DNA of 64,000 nucleotides from Streptomyces sp. ASQP_92 (GCF_025399895.1 NZ_JAODUA010000018.1:62001-126000), one strand, 5' to 3'. Shown: positions 49,847 to 58,342, counted from the first letter of the stretch. Numbers and translations are program-made. The notes: generated from the letters alone by a model not told the origin.

Positions 49847-50602
49847 ATGAGCGAGAGCAAGCTGGCCGGACAGTTCTTCGACGCCGCGATCGGACTTCTG
49901 GGACGGGTACGGGACGAGGAGTCGCTGAACATCGCGGCCGCGGGGGCCGTGATCGCGGACGCCGTCGAGTCGGGCGGCCGGCTCTTCGCCTTCGGCGCCG
50001 GGCACTCCTCGCTGGCCGCCCAGGACGTGGTCTACCGGGCCGGCGGCTTCGCCCTGATGAACCTGCTCGCGGTGCCCGGGGTGGTCGGTGTGGACGTCAT
50101 GCCCGCCACGCTCGGCTCCGCCCTGGAGCGGGTCGACGGGCTCGCGGGCGCGGTGCTCGATTCGAGCCCCGCCCGGCCCGGCGACGTCCTGGTGATCATC
50201 TCGCTGTCCGGGCGCAACGCGCTGCCCGTGGAGATGGCGATGAACGCGCGGGCGCTCGGGCTCAAGGTCATCGGCGTCACGTCGGTGGCGTACGCCGAGA
50301 ACACCAGGTCGCGCCATGTCTCAGGGACGTTTCTGCGCGACCACTGCGACATCGTGCTCGACAGCAAGATCGCGGTGGGTGACGCGGAGCTGACGCACGA
50401 GGGCATCGAGGCGCCCTTCGCTCCCGCGTCCACGGTGGTCACGAGTGCGTTGATGCAGGCGACGATGGCGGCGGCGGCGGAGTCGCTCGTCGCTCGGGGG
50501 GTCGAGCCGCCGCTGTTGCGTTCGGGGAACGTCGATGGGGGGCATGAGTGGAACGGGCGGGTCATGGCGGAATACGGCGACCGCATCTTCTTCCGCCACT
50601 GA
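49847..50602 (+). CDS. nagS: SIS-domain aminosugar enzyme (NagS-type)
   Basis: The 251-residue protein is a single sugar-isomerase (SIS) domain: GGRLFAFGAGHSSLAAQDVVYRAGG, GDVLVIISLSGRNALPVEMAMNARALGLKVIGVTS and DIVLDSKIAVGDAELTHEG. In S. coelicolor the SIS gene divergent from dmdR1 (SCO4393, NagS) has been tied to N-acetylglucosamine-6-phosphate conversion and aminosugar toxicity (from memory). Synteny and motifs support the same call here. It acts in the cytoplasm. ATG 49847 follows GGAAAGGG. Its stop touches repeat cluster 5. Confidence 0.82.
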   Translation: MSESKLAGQFFDAAIGLLGRVRDEESLNIAAAGAVIADAVESGGRLFAFGAGHSSLAAQDVVYRAGGFALMNLLAVPGVVGVDVMPATLGSALERVDGLAGAVLDSSPARPGDVLVIISLSGRNALPVEMAMNARALGLKVIGVTSVAYAENTRSRHVSGTFLRDHCDIVLDSKIAVGDAELTHEGIEAPFAPASTVVTSALMQATMAAAAESLVARGVEPPLLRSGNVDGGHEWNGRVMAEYGDRIFFRH

Positions 50603-50604
50603 GC

Positions 50605-51195
50605 CACCCCGAACCCGCCGGGGCTCCGCCCCAGACCCCGAGGGCGTTTTCCCACCCACCCACCCGTGCAGCGGGTTGGTCGGTTCCGGGACCCTGGGGC
50701 TCCGCCCCAGACCCCGAGGCACCTCGCCCACCCACCCGCCCGTAAGCGCAGGGTTGGTTGGCTCCGGGCCTCCCTGGGGCTCCGCCCCAGACCCCGTATC
50801 GCGCCTGAACGGCGCTCGTCCTCAAACGCCGGACGGGCTGAAATGCCTCGATGCGGGCCAGCATCAGTACCGCTAAGGGGCGCGGGGAACTGCGCGACCA
50901 GCCACCTGCGGCCCGCAGACGAAAACGAGTTTTCAGGGGCGCGAGGAACTGCGCGAAAAGCGCCCACGATCCGCAGGGTCGAGAGGGGTTGGGGGCGCGG
51001 GGAACTGCGCGACCAGCCACGCACGGCCCGCGGACGAAAGCAGGTTTTAGGGGCGCGGGGAACTGCGCAAGAAGCGACCACGATCCGCAGGTCAAGCGGG
51101 GTTAGGGGCGCGGGGAACTGCGCAAAAGGTGACCACAGCCCGCAGACCCCAGGGCACTCAGGGGCGCGGGGAACCGCGCAAAAGACGGCCACCCG
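50605..51195 (+). repeat. Composite intergenic repeat cluster 5 (A-A-A-B-C x6)
   Basis: From the nagS stop, three A units with CTGGGGCTCCGCCCCAG or a variant hairpin run to about 50795. One B unit covers about 50800-50840. Six C units (GGGGCGCGGGGAACTGCGC with tails such as CACGATCCGCAGG or CACGGCCCGCGG) run to about 51180. The PAS-protein gene ends on the opposite strand at 51244, so this is another convergent gap. The remaining 50 bases show nothing else. Confidence 0.87.
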
Positions 51196-51243
51196 CCGCG
51201 GCCCGTGACGTCGGTCGGCGGCCGGGGCCGCAGGGGGGTGCCG

Positions 51244-52629
51244 TCAACCCCCCAGCACCCCCGCAAGGTCAAGCACCACCCCCACCCGCACCGCCACACT
51301 CTCCGCATACGCCGCGTCCGGCCGTTCGAAGGCCGGGCGGGTCGGGCCGCGGAGGAAGGTGAGCACGCCCAGGGTGCGGCCGCGGCTGCGGAGTACCGCG
51401 CACAGGGCGTGGGCCGCGTCCGGGGGCCATTGGCGCTCGGCCGCCCATTCCTCGGCCCGCGCTCCCGTGCCCGCGCCCGCGCCCGCGCTCGCCCGTACCG
51501 AGCCGATCCGGTCCACCGCCTGGAGAGCGGGGTGGCCCGCCGGATAGCGCACCGGGATGCCGCCGGCCGCCACCGGCGCGGCCGGGCCCGGGGAGCCGGT
51601 GGGCGTGGCGACGGCCCGGACCAGGCGGTCCCCGGCGGCCAGGTCGACCAGGGCGTGGTCGGCGAAGCCGGCCAGGGCGAAGTCCAGGTGGCAGGCGACC
51701 GCCTCCATCGGGTCCTCGTACTCCGCGGCGGTGCGCGAGGCCCGGTGCAGCTGGTTGGAGCGGAAGCGGAGCCGGTCCGCGTCCTGTTCGGCGAGCTTCG
51801 CGTCGGTCACGTCCTGGAAGAGCCAGCCCACCCCGAGCGGCACGGGCTCTTCGGCCAGCGGGGACGAGAGCCGCAGGAAGCCGCTGCGCCAGCAGCGCCG
51901 CCGCTCGCCCTCCGGGGTGCGCAGCGTCACCCACATCTCGGCGGGGCCGGCCGGGGCGCCCTCGGCCAGGACGTGCTGGAGGGCGCCCTCCAGTTCCTCG
52001 ACGCCCTGGACGATCAACTCGCCGAACGGGCGGCCGAGCAGGGTCGCGCGCCCGGTGCCGAGGGCGCGGGCGGCGTAGGAGTTGACGACGGTGGGCCGCA
52101 GGTCGACGTCGACCAGGACCACGCCCCAGGTGCCGTCCTCGGACAGCGCCTCGCTGAGCGCGATGGACCGTTCCAGGTCGATCTGCGCGTGCACCTCGCT
52201 GAACGCGCAGTACACCCCGCCCGGCGCCCCGCCCGCACCCCGCACGCCCGCCGACTGCGTACGGACCAGGACGCGGCTGCCGTCCTTGCGCAGCAGGGCG
52301 AACTCGTGCACATGGCGGCCCGGCGCGTCCATCACCGCCATCAGACGTCCGTGGATCTCCTCGGCGTCGGCGGCCCGCACCGCCCAGCCCGCGAATCCGT
52401 GGCGGCCGACGGCCTCCTCGGCCGGCCAGCCGAGGATCCGCTCGGCCTCGCGGTTCCAGTGGGTGACCACGCCGTCCGCGTCGAACGCGCAGAGCGCGGC
52501 GTCCATCCCGTCGAGCAGGGCGGCGAGCAGGCCCCCGCCCGGTTCCGGCCCACCCCCGCCCGCCGACTCGGTACCGGAACCGTCCGGAACCGCGGCACTG
52601 GCCGTTTCACTCCGGGAAGCACTCACCCC
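51244..52629 (-). CDS. PAS-domain sensor protein with C-terminal GAF-like domain
   Basis: The 461-residue protein has a first PAS domain (LLDGMDAALCAFDADGVVTHWNREAERILGWPAEEAVG, about 35-150) and a second (WGVVLVDVDLRPTVVNSYAARALGTGRATLLGRPF, about 165-290). A region with HLDFALAGFADHALVDLAAGDRL and TLGVLTFLRG like a GAF domain follows. No kinase, phosphatase or cyclase domain is visible, so it may act through a partner or be a stand-alone sensor. It is cytoplasmic. GTG 52629 (VSASRSE) is the likely start. It resembles the N-terminal sensor half of RsbU-type phosphatases, whose PP2C domain is missing here. Confidence 0.82.
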   Translation of the reverse strand, partial: GVSASRSETASAAVPDGSGTESAGGGGPEPGGGLLAALLDGMDAALCAFDADGVVTHWNREAERILGWPAEEAVGRHGFAGWAVRAADAEEIHGRLMAVMDAPGRHVHEFALLRKDGSRVLVRTQSAGVRGAGGAPGGVYCAFSEVHAQIDLERSIALSEALSEDGTWGVVLVDVDLRPTVVNSYAARALGTGRATLLGRPFGELIVQGVEELEGALQHVLAEGAPAGPAEMWVTLRTPEGERRRCWRSGFLRLSSPLAEEPVPLGVGWLFQDVTDAKLAEQDADRLRFRSNQLHRASRTAAEYEDPMEAVACHLDFALAGFADHALVDLAAGDRLVRAVATPTGSPGPAAPVAAGGIPVRYPAGHPALQAVDRIGSVRASAGAGAGTGARAEEWAAERQWPPDAAHALCAVLRSRGRTLGVLTFLRGPTRPAFERPDAAYAESVAVRVGVVLDLAGVLGG

Positions 52630-52790
52630 TGGCACCCCCTGCACCGCATCACGCGGCTGACGCGCGGACTCACCCACGTCGGATCATTCAACTGGAACGT
52701 GACGCAGCCCACACCGACTTCGCGGAAATCCCTTCCGGCCAACGGCGGTTACCGGCCGCTCCCCGCCGGGACGTACGCATAGTGGTGCGC

Positions 52791-53174
52791 ATGACCTCAC
52801 TCGTACGCCATGTGACCTTCGACTGCGCCGACGCCTACCGCCTCGCCACCTTCTGGGCGGGGGCGCTAGGCGGCACCCTGGGCGCGGACGACGTGCCCGG
52901 TGACCCGGAGGCGCAGGTCACCGCCGACGGCATCGCCCTGCTGTTCCTCGTGGTGCCCGAGCCCAAGGCGGTGAAGAACCGCGTCCACCTCGACCTCCAG
53001 CCGCAGGACCGCACCCGCGACGAGGAGGTCGTACGGCTGCTGGCGCTCGGCGCCACCCTCGTCGACGACCACCGCCGTCCGGACGGCACGGGGTGGGCCC
53101 TGATGGCCGACGTCGAGGGCAATGAGTTCTGCGTGGAGCGCAGCGCCGGGGAGCGGGCGCGTACCTCGAATTAA
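52791..53174 (+). CDS. VOC-family (glyoxalase-like) protein
   Basis: The 127-residue product is a single VOC module: LVRHVTFDCADAYRLATFWAGALGG at the start, IALLFLVVPEPKAVKNRVHLDLQPQD in the middle and GWALMADVEGNEFCVERSAG at the end. It resembles the glyoxalase-like domain proteins of actinobacteria without a known substrate. ATG 52791 (MTSLVRH) is preferred over GTG 52782. A perfect CGAATTAATTCG palindrome overlaps the stop codon, immediately before the downstream promoter. Confidence 0.87.
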   Translation: MTSLVRHVTFDCADAYRLATFWAGALGGTLGADDVPGDPEAQVTADGIALLFLVVPEPKAVKNRVHLDLQPQDRTRDEEVVRLLALGATLVDDHRRPDGTGWALMADVEGNEFCVERSAGERARTSN

Positions 53175-53179
53175 TTCGC

Positions 53180-53208
53180 TTGAGGGCACCCATGCGGCCT
53201 CCTACTGT
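53180..53208 (+). promoter_or_regulatory. Housekeeping-type promoter TTGAGG-N17-TACTGT
   Basis: The -35 TTGAGG (53180-53185) and -10 TACTGT (53203-53208) are separated by 17 bases. GTGTG-GTG-CACAC overlaps the -10 and start region. The predicted transcript begins near 53215 and reaches a very strong ribosome site (GGGAGGTGG) and a 12-codon ORF. Confidence 0.55.
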
Positions 53209-53241
53209 GTGGTGCACACGAGAAGGGAGGTGGTTTGACAG

Positions 53242-53280
53242 ATGTATGCAAACCGGACGCGTGAGGTGACTGCGGGCTGA
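53242..53280 (+). CDS. Putative 12-codon micro-ORF
   Basis: ATG 53242 to TGA 53280 encodes MYANRTREVTAG. GGGAGGTGG lies about 8 bases upstream, one of the best ribosome sites in the window, and a plausible promoter is 35 bp before that. No other gene follows on the plus strand for over 1.1 kb, and pdxH is on the other strand. It could be a leader peptide, a small protein or the 5' part of a regulatory RNA. A small GCCGGC-ATGAC-GCCGGC hairpin lies downstream at 53309-53325. I know no homologue. Confidence 0.35.
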   Translation: MYANRTREVTAG

Positions 53281-53491
53281 CGCCTGCCAGTCGCGCTCTT
53301 TGTGCGGTGCCGGCATGACGCCGGCCGAATTCCCAGCAGTCACCGACCCGCGGGCTCGCCGGTACGTCCGGCCGGCTCCTCTCCGGAGGAACCCGAGCCC
53401 GCGGGTTTCTGCGTACCCGGCGCCGGGTGCCCCGATGGCCCGATGGCCCGATGCCGGAATGTCCGGCTGCCCGCACGCCCGGACGGCCGGA

Positions 53492-54139
53492 TCAGGGCGC
53501 GAGCCGCTCCACGTGCCAGGACCCTTCGCGCCCGACGTACCGCAGCCGGTCGTGCAGCCGGTTCTCGTGGCCCTGCCAGAACTCCACGGTCTCGGGGCGG
53601 ACCCGGAAGCCACCCCAGTGCTCGGGCACCGGAACGTCGCTGCCCTCGGGGTAGCGGGCCGCCAACTCCTCGTAGCGCGCGGCCAGTTCGGCCCGCGAGG
53701 CGAGCACCGTGGACTGGGCGCTGGCCCAGGCACCGAGCCGCGAGCCGTGCGGGCGACTGCGGAAGTAGCGCTCGGTCTCGGCGCGCGGCACCCGGGCCGC
53801 GGTGCCGGTCACGATGACCTGGCGGGCGATCTGGTGCCAGGGGAAGAGCAGGGAGACATACGGGTTCGCGGTGAGCTCGGCGGCCTTGCGCGAGGCGTAG
53901 TTGGTGAAGAAGACGAAGCCGTGCTCGTCGTAGGACTTCAGGAGCACCGTACGGGTGGAGGGCCGGCCGTCGGGGGTGGCGGTGGCGACGACCATCGCGT
54001 TGGGCTCGTGCAGGCCGCCGGCCACGGCCTCCTTGAACCAGTGGGCGAACTGGCCCATGGGCGTGGCGGCCAGCTCCTCCTCCGCGAGAAGGGTGGTGCG
54101 GTACTGCTCGCGCATCGCTGCGGGGTCCAGGTCGGTCAC
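53492..54139 (-). CDS. pdxH: Pyridoxamine/pyridoxine 5'-phosphate oxidase
   Basis: The 215-residue protein has the PdxH motifs: AAMREQYRTTLLAEEELAATPMGQFAHWF, EPNAMVVATATPDGRPSTRTVLLKSYDEHGFVFFTNYASRKAAEL, FPWHQIARQVIVTG, SRLGAWASAQSTVLASR and the C-terminal VEFWQGHENRLHDRLRYVGRE. It makes pyridoxal 5'-phosphate with FMN and oxygen. GTG 54139 (VTDLDPAA) is chosen for the AGGA site at 8 bases. It diverges from the citrate synthase gene. The 350-bp region below its stop contains only the micro-ORF and promoter just described. Confidence 0.95.
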   Translation of the reverse strand: MTDLDPAAMREQYRTTLLAEEELAATPMGQFAHWFKEAVAGGLHEPNAMVVATATPDGRPSTRTVLLKSYDEHGFVFFTNYASRKAAELTANPYVSLLFPWHQIARQVIVTGTAARVPRAETERYFRSRPHGSRLGAWASAQSTVLASRAELAARYEELAARYPEGSDVPVPEHWGGFRVRPETVEFWQGHENRLHDRLRYVGREGSWHVERLAP

Positions 54140-54419
54140 CCGACCCATCCTGCCGCACCGCGACCCTGGGCCCGGCGGGGGTCCAGTGTGCCCGCGGCGG
54201 CGGGGCGTTAACCCTGTACCGCGGATTTGGGGCAGTGTGCCGGATGTCACGCTTCCCCGCATCGGCGGGACCCGCCAAACTCTCGGCTGGGCCACTGTGG
54301 CCTCCATACACGTGGGGAGACCCGCGGCGGGATTCCTGCCCGCCGTACGGGGCATGACCGAGGGACCCGGGCGGCAGGGCCGCCCACAGCCCGTCGCACA
54401 CATCCTGAGGAGCCGCCTG

Positions 54420-55538
54420 ATGTCCGACTTCGTACCCGGACTTGAAGGAGTCGTCGCGTTCGAGACGGAGATCGCCGAGCCGGACAAGGAGGGCGGCGCC
54501 CTTCGCTACCGGGGCGTCGACATCGAGGACCTGGTCGGACACGTCTCGTTCGGCAACGTGTGGGGCCTGCTGGTCGACGGGGCGTTCAACCCCGGCCTGC
54601 CGCCCGCCGAGCCGTTCCCGATCCCGGTCCACTCCGGGGACATCCGGGTGGACGTGCAGTCCGCGCTCGCCATGCTGGCGCCGGTGTGGGGCCTCAAGCC
54701 GCTGCTCGACATCGACGAGAAGACCGCCCGCGACGACCTGGCGCGGGCCGCCGTGATGGCGCTGTCGTACGTCGCCCAGTCGGCGCGCGGACAGGGCCTG
54801 CCGATGGTGCCGCAGCGCGAGATCGACAAGGCGCAGTCCGTGGTGGAGCGCTTCATGATCCGCTGGCGCGGCGAGCCGGACCCCAAGCACGTCAAGGCGG
54901 TCGACGCGTACTGGACGAGCGCCGCCGAGCACGGCATGAACGCCTCGACGTTCACCGCCCGGGTGATCGCCTCGACCGGCGCGGACGTGGCGGCCGCGCT
55001 GTCCGGCGCGGTCGGCGCGATGTCGGGCCCGCTGCACGGCGGCGCGCCCTCGCGGGTGCTCGGCATGATCGAGGAGATCGAGCGCACCGGCGACGCGAGC
55101 GCGTATGTGAAACAGGCCCTCGACAAGGGCGAGCGTCTGATGGGCTTCGGTCACCGCGTCTACCGCGCCGAGGACCCGCGCGCCCGCGTGCTGCGCCGCA
55201 CCGCCAAGGAACTGGGCGCGCCCCGGTTCGAGGTCGCGGAGGCCCTGGAGAAGGCGGCCCTGGACGAGCTGCACGCGCGCCGGCCCGACCGGGTGCTGGC
55301 CACGAACGTGGAGTTCTGGGCGGCGATCGTGCTGGACTTCGCGGAGGTTCCGGCGCACATGTTCACGTCGATGTTCTCCTGCGCGCGGACGGCGGGCTGG
55401 TCGGCGCACATCCTGGAGCAGAAGCGGACGGGGCGTCTGGTGCGGCCGTCCGCCCGCTATGTGGGCCCTGGCTCGCGCGACCCGCAGTCGATCGAGGGGT
55501 ACTCGGACACGCTGGGCGTCGCCGACTTCGCGGGCTGA
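54420..55538 (+). CDS. Citrate synthase 2 (type with short N-terminus)
   Basis: The 372-residue protein fits the citrate-synthase family. GVVAFETEIAEPDKEGGALRYRGVDIEDLV opens it, HGMNASTFTARVIASTGADVAAALSGAVGAMSGPLHGGAP carries the first active-site His, FGHRVYRAEDPRA the second, and CARTAGWSAHILEQKRTGRLVRPSARYVGP the catalytic Asp/Arg part. It condenses acetyl-CoA or propionyl-CoA with oxaloacetate. S. coelicolor has a homologous extra citrate synthase next to pdxH. ATG 54420 is well supported by GAGGAG. It may support acetyl-CoA handling. Confidence 0.93.
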   Translation: MSDFVPGLEGVVAFETEIAEPDKEGGALRYRGVDIEDLVGHVSFGNVWGLLVDGAFNPGLPPAEPFPIPVHSGDIRVDVQSALAMLAPVWGLKPLLDIDEKTARDDLARAAVMALSYVAQSARGQGLPMVPQREIDKAQSVVERFMIRWRGEPDPKHVKAVDAYWTSAAEHGMNASTFTARVIASTGADVAAALSGAVGAMSGPLHGGAPSRVLGMIEEIERTGDASAYVKQALDKGERLMGFGHRVYRAEDPRARVLRRTAKELGAPRFEVAEALEKAALDELHARRPDRVLATNVEFWAAIVLDFAEVPAHMFTSMFSCARTAGWSAHILEQKRTGRLVRPSARYVGPGSRDPQSIEGYSDTLGVADFAG

Positions 55539-55547
55539 GCGGCGGCT

Positions 55548-55618
55548 GGGCGCGGGCCGGGTGGGGGCCGGGCGCGGGCCGGGTGGGGGCCGGGTGGGGC
55601 CGGGCGCGGGGTGCGGCG
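55548..55618. repeat. Short tandem repeat GGGCGCGGGCCGGGTGGGGGCC
   Basis: Immediately after the citrate synthase stop come about four copies of a 14-20-bp unit near GCGCGGGCCGGGTGGGGGCC. It is a G-rich array of runs of three to five G with C-rich gaps, so it could form a G-quadruplex on the plus strand. No gene is seen until 55732. Confidence 0.7.
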
Positions 55619-55731
55619 GGAAATTGGATGCGCCACGTGGAGTAGCCGTGCGCGCGCCCAGCGCGATGATGCAGGGAGGGGCATTTACGGTCAATATCGA
55701 CCGTTTTGCTCAACCGAAAGTGGAGCCCACT

Positions 55732-55944
55732 GTGAGCCTCATCCGCCGCGCAGCCGTTGTGGTCGCGCTCTCCGCCGCCGTGATCGTCCCCACCACCGCG
55801 ACCGCCCAGGCGGCCCCGCAGACCGCTGTGCGCGTCGTGGCCCACGACGGCTACCACTACGGCGACAACGACAACGGCAACAACGACTCGAACCGCCACC
55901 GCCACTACGGCCTGCTGACCAGCCTGCTCCTGATCCTCCTCTGA
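55732..55944 (+). CDS. Small secreted protein, Asn/Asp/His-rich
   Basis: The 70-residue product starts VSLIRRAAVVVALSAAVIVPTTATAQA, a clear Sec signal with cleavage expected after AQA near residue 27. The mature peptide of about 43 residues has DGYHYGDNDNGNNDSNRHRHYG and a hydrophobic Leu-rich end (LLTSLLLILL). GTG 55732 follows GGAG. I do not recognise a family, but the composition could suit metal binding or surface layering. An unusually strong terminator follows. Confidence 0.72.
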   Translation: MSLIRRAAVVVALSAAVIVPTTATAQAAPQTAVRVVAHDGYHYGDNDNGNNDSNRHRHYGLLTSLLLILL

Positions 55945-55965
55945 GCGAGGCACCGCGACACCGAG

Positions 55966-56007
55966 CGGGCGCGCGCCCGGAACCGTCGAGTTCCGGGCGC
56001 GCGCCCG
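55966..56007. terminator. Perfect 18-bp terminator hairpin
   Basis: CGGGCGCGCGCCCGGAAC (55966-55983) pairs exactly with 55990-56007 around CGTCGA. It lies between the small secreted-protein gene and the convergent secreted-protein gene ending at 56032, so it probably ends both transcripts. Confidence 0.9.
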
Positions 56008-56031
56008 TGTCACGTCCCGCGCCGCCCCGGG

Positions 56032-56325
56032 TCAGCCCGCCAGGGGAACGAGGCCCAGCAGCGGCGCGACCGGGTCGGTCACCTGGTGCAGCTGGCTGAG
56101 GTCGTTGAGGTGGTTGAGCCCGGCCAGCTGCTGCTTGACGCCGGGGAGCTGGGCCGCGTACGGGGCGGGGATGCCGCTGGCGGCGATGTTGTCGAGCTCG
56201 CTGATCGGGTTCAACGGCTTGCCCACGTGGTCGAGGGGGCCCGCCGCGTTCGCCGACGAGACGGCGAAGCCCGAGACACCGGCGGCGACGGCGAGGACAG
56301 TGGCGATGCGTCGTGTTGAGATCAC
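56032..56325 (-). CDS. Small secreted protein (Leu/Pro/Asn-rich)
   Basis: The 97-residue product has a signal peptide (VISTRRIATVLAVAAGVSGFAVSSANA) and a mature part AGPLDHVGKPLNPISELDN and onward with HLNDLSQLHQVTDPVAPLLGLVPLAG. I do not know the family. GTG 56325 is the preferred start; GTG 56364 would add 13 residues before the signal. It is part of a run of small exported proteins. Confidence 0.72.
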   Translation of the reverse strand: MISTRRIATVLAVAAGVSGFAVSSANAAGPLDHVGKPLNPISELDNIAASGIPAPYAAQLPGVKQQLAGLNHLNDLSQLHQVTDPVAPLLGLVPLAG

Positions 56326-56423
56326 GCCTGCACAACGGGCAGTGGCGGCCAAGGACACGGCCACCCCCCGCTCTCACCCGACGGGCGTACCTGGCCCCGC
56401 TCCCGCCCCCGCCGCACAGGGCA

Positions 56424-56466
56424 GCAGCTCCTGTCCGGGGGGAGTAGATCCCCGGACAGGAGCTGC
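56424..56466. terminator. Perfect 17-bp terminator hairpin
   Basis: GCAGCTCCTGTCCGGGG (56424-56440) pairs exactly with 56450-56466 around a 9-base loop. It lies 146 bp past the stop of the leftward gene ending at 56612 and 99 bp before the start of the gene at 56325, so it should end the former. Confidence 0.88.
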
Positions 56467-56611
56467 CGGCGTGCTGTCCGCGCCGCGACACGGATCCTGT
56501 TCCGCCCGGGCCCGACGAGCCCTGCGGAGAGACGTTCTGCGCGGCCACCGGCGCCCCCGTGCGGGCCGGTGACGTCAGTGGCCCCGGTGCTGTACGCCCT
56601 GCGCCGGCGCC

Positions 56612-57241
56612 CTACAGCCCGCTCGGCCAGGCGTAGCTCGCGGGCACCGGGCGGGTGTCGGTGTCCCGGGCGAGGACGAGCGCGATCTCGTCGCGCTCGC
56701 GCAGCACGATCGCCGCGGGGTTCCCGGTGACCGCGCGGCCGTTGACGTACGCCTTGAGGTGGCGCCCGCCGCCCGCGTGAAGGCCGCCGATGCGGTCGGC
56801 GCTCAGTGGGACGCGCCACTCGGTCATGAACTGGCCCAGCGTGAACTTCGCCCGCTTCGGCGACTCGACGTGGATCACGCCACTGGTGTCGTGGGTGTGC
56901 AGGGGGCTGATGAGCCGGCGCGGCGCGTCGATGCCGATCGAGGCGGGGACGGTGACGGGCCGGCCGTCGACGAGGACGTCCAGGTGGGTGTGGGTGTGCT
57001 GGACCATGCCCTCGGCGGCCAGCATCTCCAGACCCGCCGACTTGGCCGCCGCGACCGGATCGGCGGGCGCGGGCCACGGCGGCGCGCCCTCGCCCGCGCC
57101 CACCGGGTGCGGATCGGGGCGGCCGGGCGCCGCCGTCGCGCCCTGGACCGCGAGAGCGGTGACGGCGGCGACGGCGAGCAGCGCCGCGACGGCCGCGGCG
57201 AGCCGCGGGGTGGCGAGGACGTTCCCCGGCGGACGGAACAT
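56612..57241 (-). CDS. Secreted or membrane-anchored protein with a THTHL motif
   Basis: The 209-residue product has a Sec-type signal or anchor helix (LAAAVAALLAVAAVTALAVQGATA, about 13-37), a Pro-rich linker, then a beta domain. That domain has MVQHTHTHLDVLVDGRPVTVPASIG, PLHTHDTSGVIHVESPKR and RVPLSADRIGGLHAGGGRHLKAYVNGRAV in part. The His-rich THTHL and LHTHD pair may bind copper or another metal. Similar proteins exist in many Streptomyces without a function. ATG 57241 is preferred. Confidence 0.8.
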   Translation of the reverse strand: MFRPPGNVLATPRLAAAVAALLAVAAVTALAVQGATAAPGRPDPHPVGAGEGAPPWPAPADPVAAAKSAGLEMLAAEGMVQHTHTHLDVLVDGRPVTVPASIGIDAPRRLISPLHTHDTSGVIHVESPKRAKFTLGQFMTEWRVPLSADRIGGLHAGGGRHLKAYVNGRAVTGNPAAIVLRERDEIALVLARDTDTRPVPASYAWPSGL

Positions 57242-57319
57242 GGGTCAACTCCTGGGCGGGTGGGACGAGTTGGGCGCGTACCCGGGGTGCGGGCACGGCG
57301 CCCCGGGCGGGCGCTCGGC

Positions 57320-57820
57320 TCAGAAGGTCGCGGTGGCCGCCGGGTCGCTCTGGACCGCGGGCGCGGTCAGGCCCGCCTGCGGCAGGGTGACGGCGGGCAG
57401 CCCGTAAAGACCGGCGCGCGGCTGGCTCAGGGGGGCTCCGAGGTCGGCGCCCGGGGTGAGGACGTGCAGCGCGGTGTCGGGGGCGACCAGTTGGGGGGTG
57501 CCGAGGGTGCGGGGGCTCAGCGGGTCGGGGAGCGGCGTGCCGACGTGGGTGTCGGGCAGCGCGGTCTCGACCGGCAGCGCGGGGACCATGTTGTGCGGCA
57601 GCAGGTTCCCCGTGACGTAACGAGGGCCGTCGGGGGTGCCGGGGACGGGCAGCGGCATGCCGGTGCGCACGGTGGGGGCGTCGAACGGAAGGACGGTGTT
57701 CAGGCCGCCGAGCGGCACGTCGACCGGGACGGTCGGGGCGGCCGCGGCCGGCGCCACAGCCGCCGCCGTCGCGATGCAGGTCAGTACGCTCGCCAGGCCC
57801 GCGCGTGAGGTGATTCCCAT
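57320..57820 (-). CDS. Secreted Pro/Leu/Thr-rich protein
   Basis: The 166-residue protein begins MGITSRAGLASVLTCIATAAAVAPAAAA, a good signal peptide with cleavage near residue 28. The mature part is a low-complexity, Pro-rich, Thr/Leu-rich sequence (PTVPVDVPLGGLNTVLPFDAP and so on) without Cys or a known domain. It resembles exported Streptomyces proteins that coat hyphae. GGAAAGAAC precedes the ATG. Confidence 0.78.
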   Translation of the reverse strand: MGITSRAGLASVLTCIATAAAVAPAAAAPTVPVDVPLGGLNTVLPFDAPTVRTGMPLPVPGTPDGPRYVTGNLLPHNMVPALPVETALPDTHVGTPLPDPLSPRTLGTPQLVAPDTALHVLTPGADLGAPLSQPRAGLYGLPAVTLPQAGLTAPAVQSDPAATATF

Positions 57821-57855
57821 GGATGTTCTTTCCTTCCCTGGCCTCTTCGGCCGTG

Positions 57856-57872
57856 TCGTTCTGCTAGAACGA
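57856..57872. promoter_or_regulatory. Palindrome TCGTTCT-GCT-AGAACGA
   Basis: A perfect 7-bp inverted repeat with a 3-base spacer lies in the 166-bp divergent region between two small secreted-protein genes (57820 leftward, 57987 rightward). It is 36 bp upstream of the leftward ATG and could bind a regulator common to both. CTGCAA and TTGCAG nearby form a second, weaker inverted repeat. Confidence 0.45.
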
Positions 57873-57986
57873 TCCCGGCGGCGGTATCACTGCAAAGTTC
57901 CCCTGCTTGCAGCAACCTGGAGCCCGTCCGCGCGGCGCGCGCCCCCCGGGGCGTGCCCTTGGCCCGGCTCATGCGTTGTAGCCGAC

Positions 57987-58265
57987 ATGAACGTACGCCG
58001 ATACCTCGCCGCCGCCGCGGCCGGAACCGCCATCGCGGCCGCCCTTTCCCCCGCCGCGCACGCCCTCGACCTGGGCGGCACCCTGAGCAAGACGGCCACC
58101 ACCACCAGCGCGGCGGGCGCCCAGGTCAAGCCCGTCGCCGAGAGCGCGGTCGGGAACAAGCTGGGCCAGAAGGTCACCGCCGTCAAGCATGGCGTGAAGG
58201 CCGGCACCGACGCGGTCAAGGCGGCCAAGGACGCGGTCAAGGCCAGCCGCGAGCTGATGAGCTGA
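57987..58265 (+). CDS. Small secreted Lys/Ala-rich protein
   Basis: The 92-residue product has a signal peptide MNVRRYLAAAAAGTAIAAALSPAAHA (cleavage near 26). A mature region LDLGGTLSKTATTTSAAGAQ and an amphipathic Lys/Ala/Val helix (GVKAGTDAVKAAKDAVKASREL) follow. No family is recognised. It diverges from the preceding secreted protein and is followed 77 bp later by a P450 gene. Its composition would suit a surface or wall-associated peptide. Confidence 0.75.
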   Translation: MNVRRYLAAAAAGTAIAAALSPAAHALDLGGTLSKTATTTSAAGAQVKPVAESAVGNKLGQKVTAVKHGVKAGTDAVKAAKDAVKASRELMS

Positions 58266-58342
58266 CCAGCCGTCATCTCCCGTCCCACAGCGTCCTTTCC
58301 AGTGTCAACCCCGAGCCGCGCGGCGGTCAGGACGGTGCAAGC

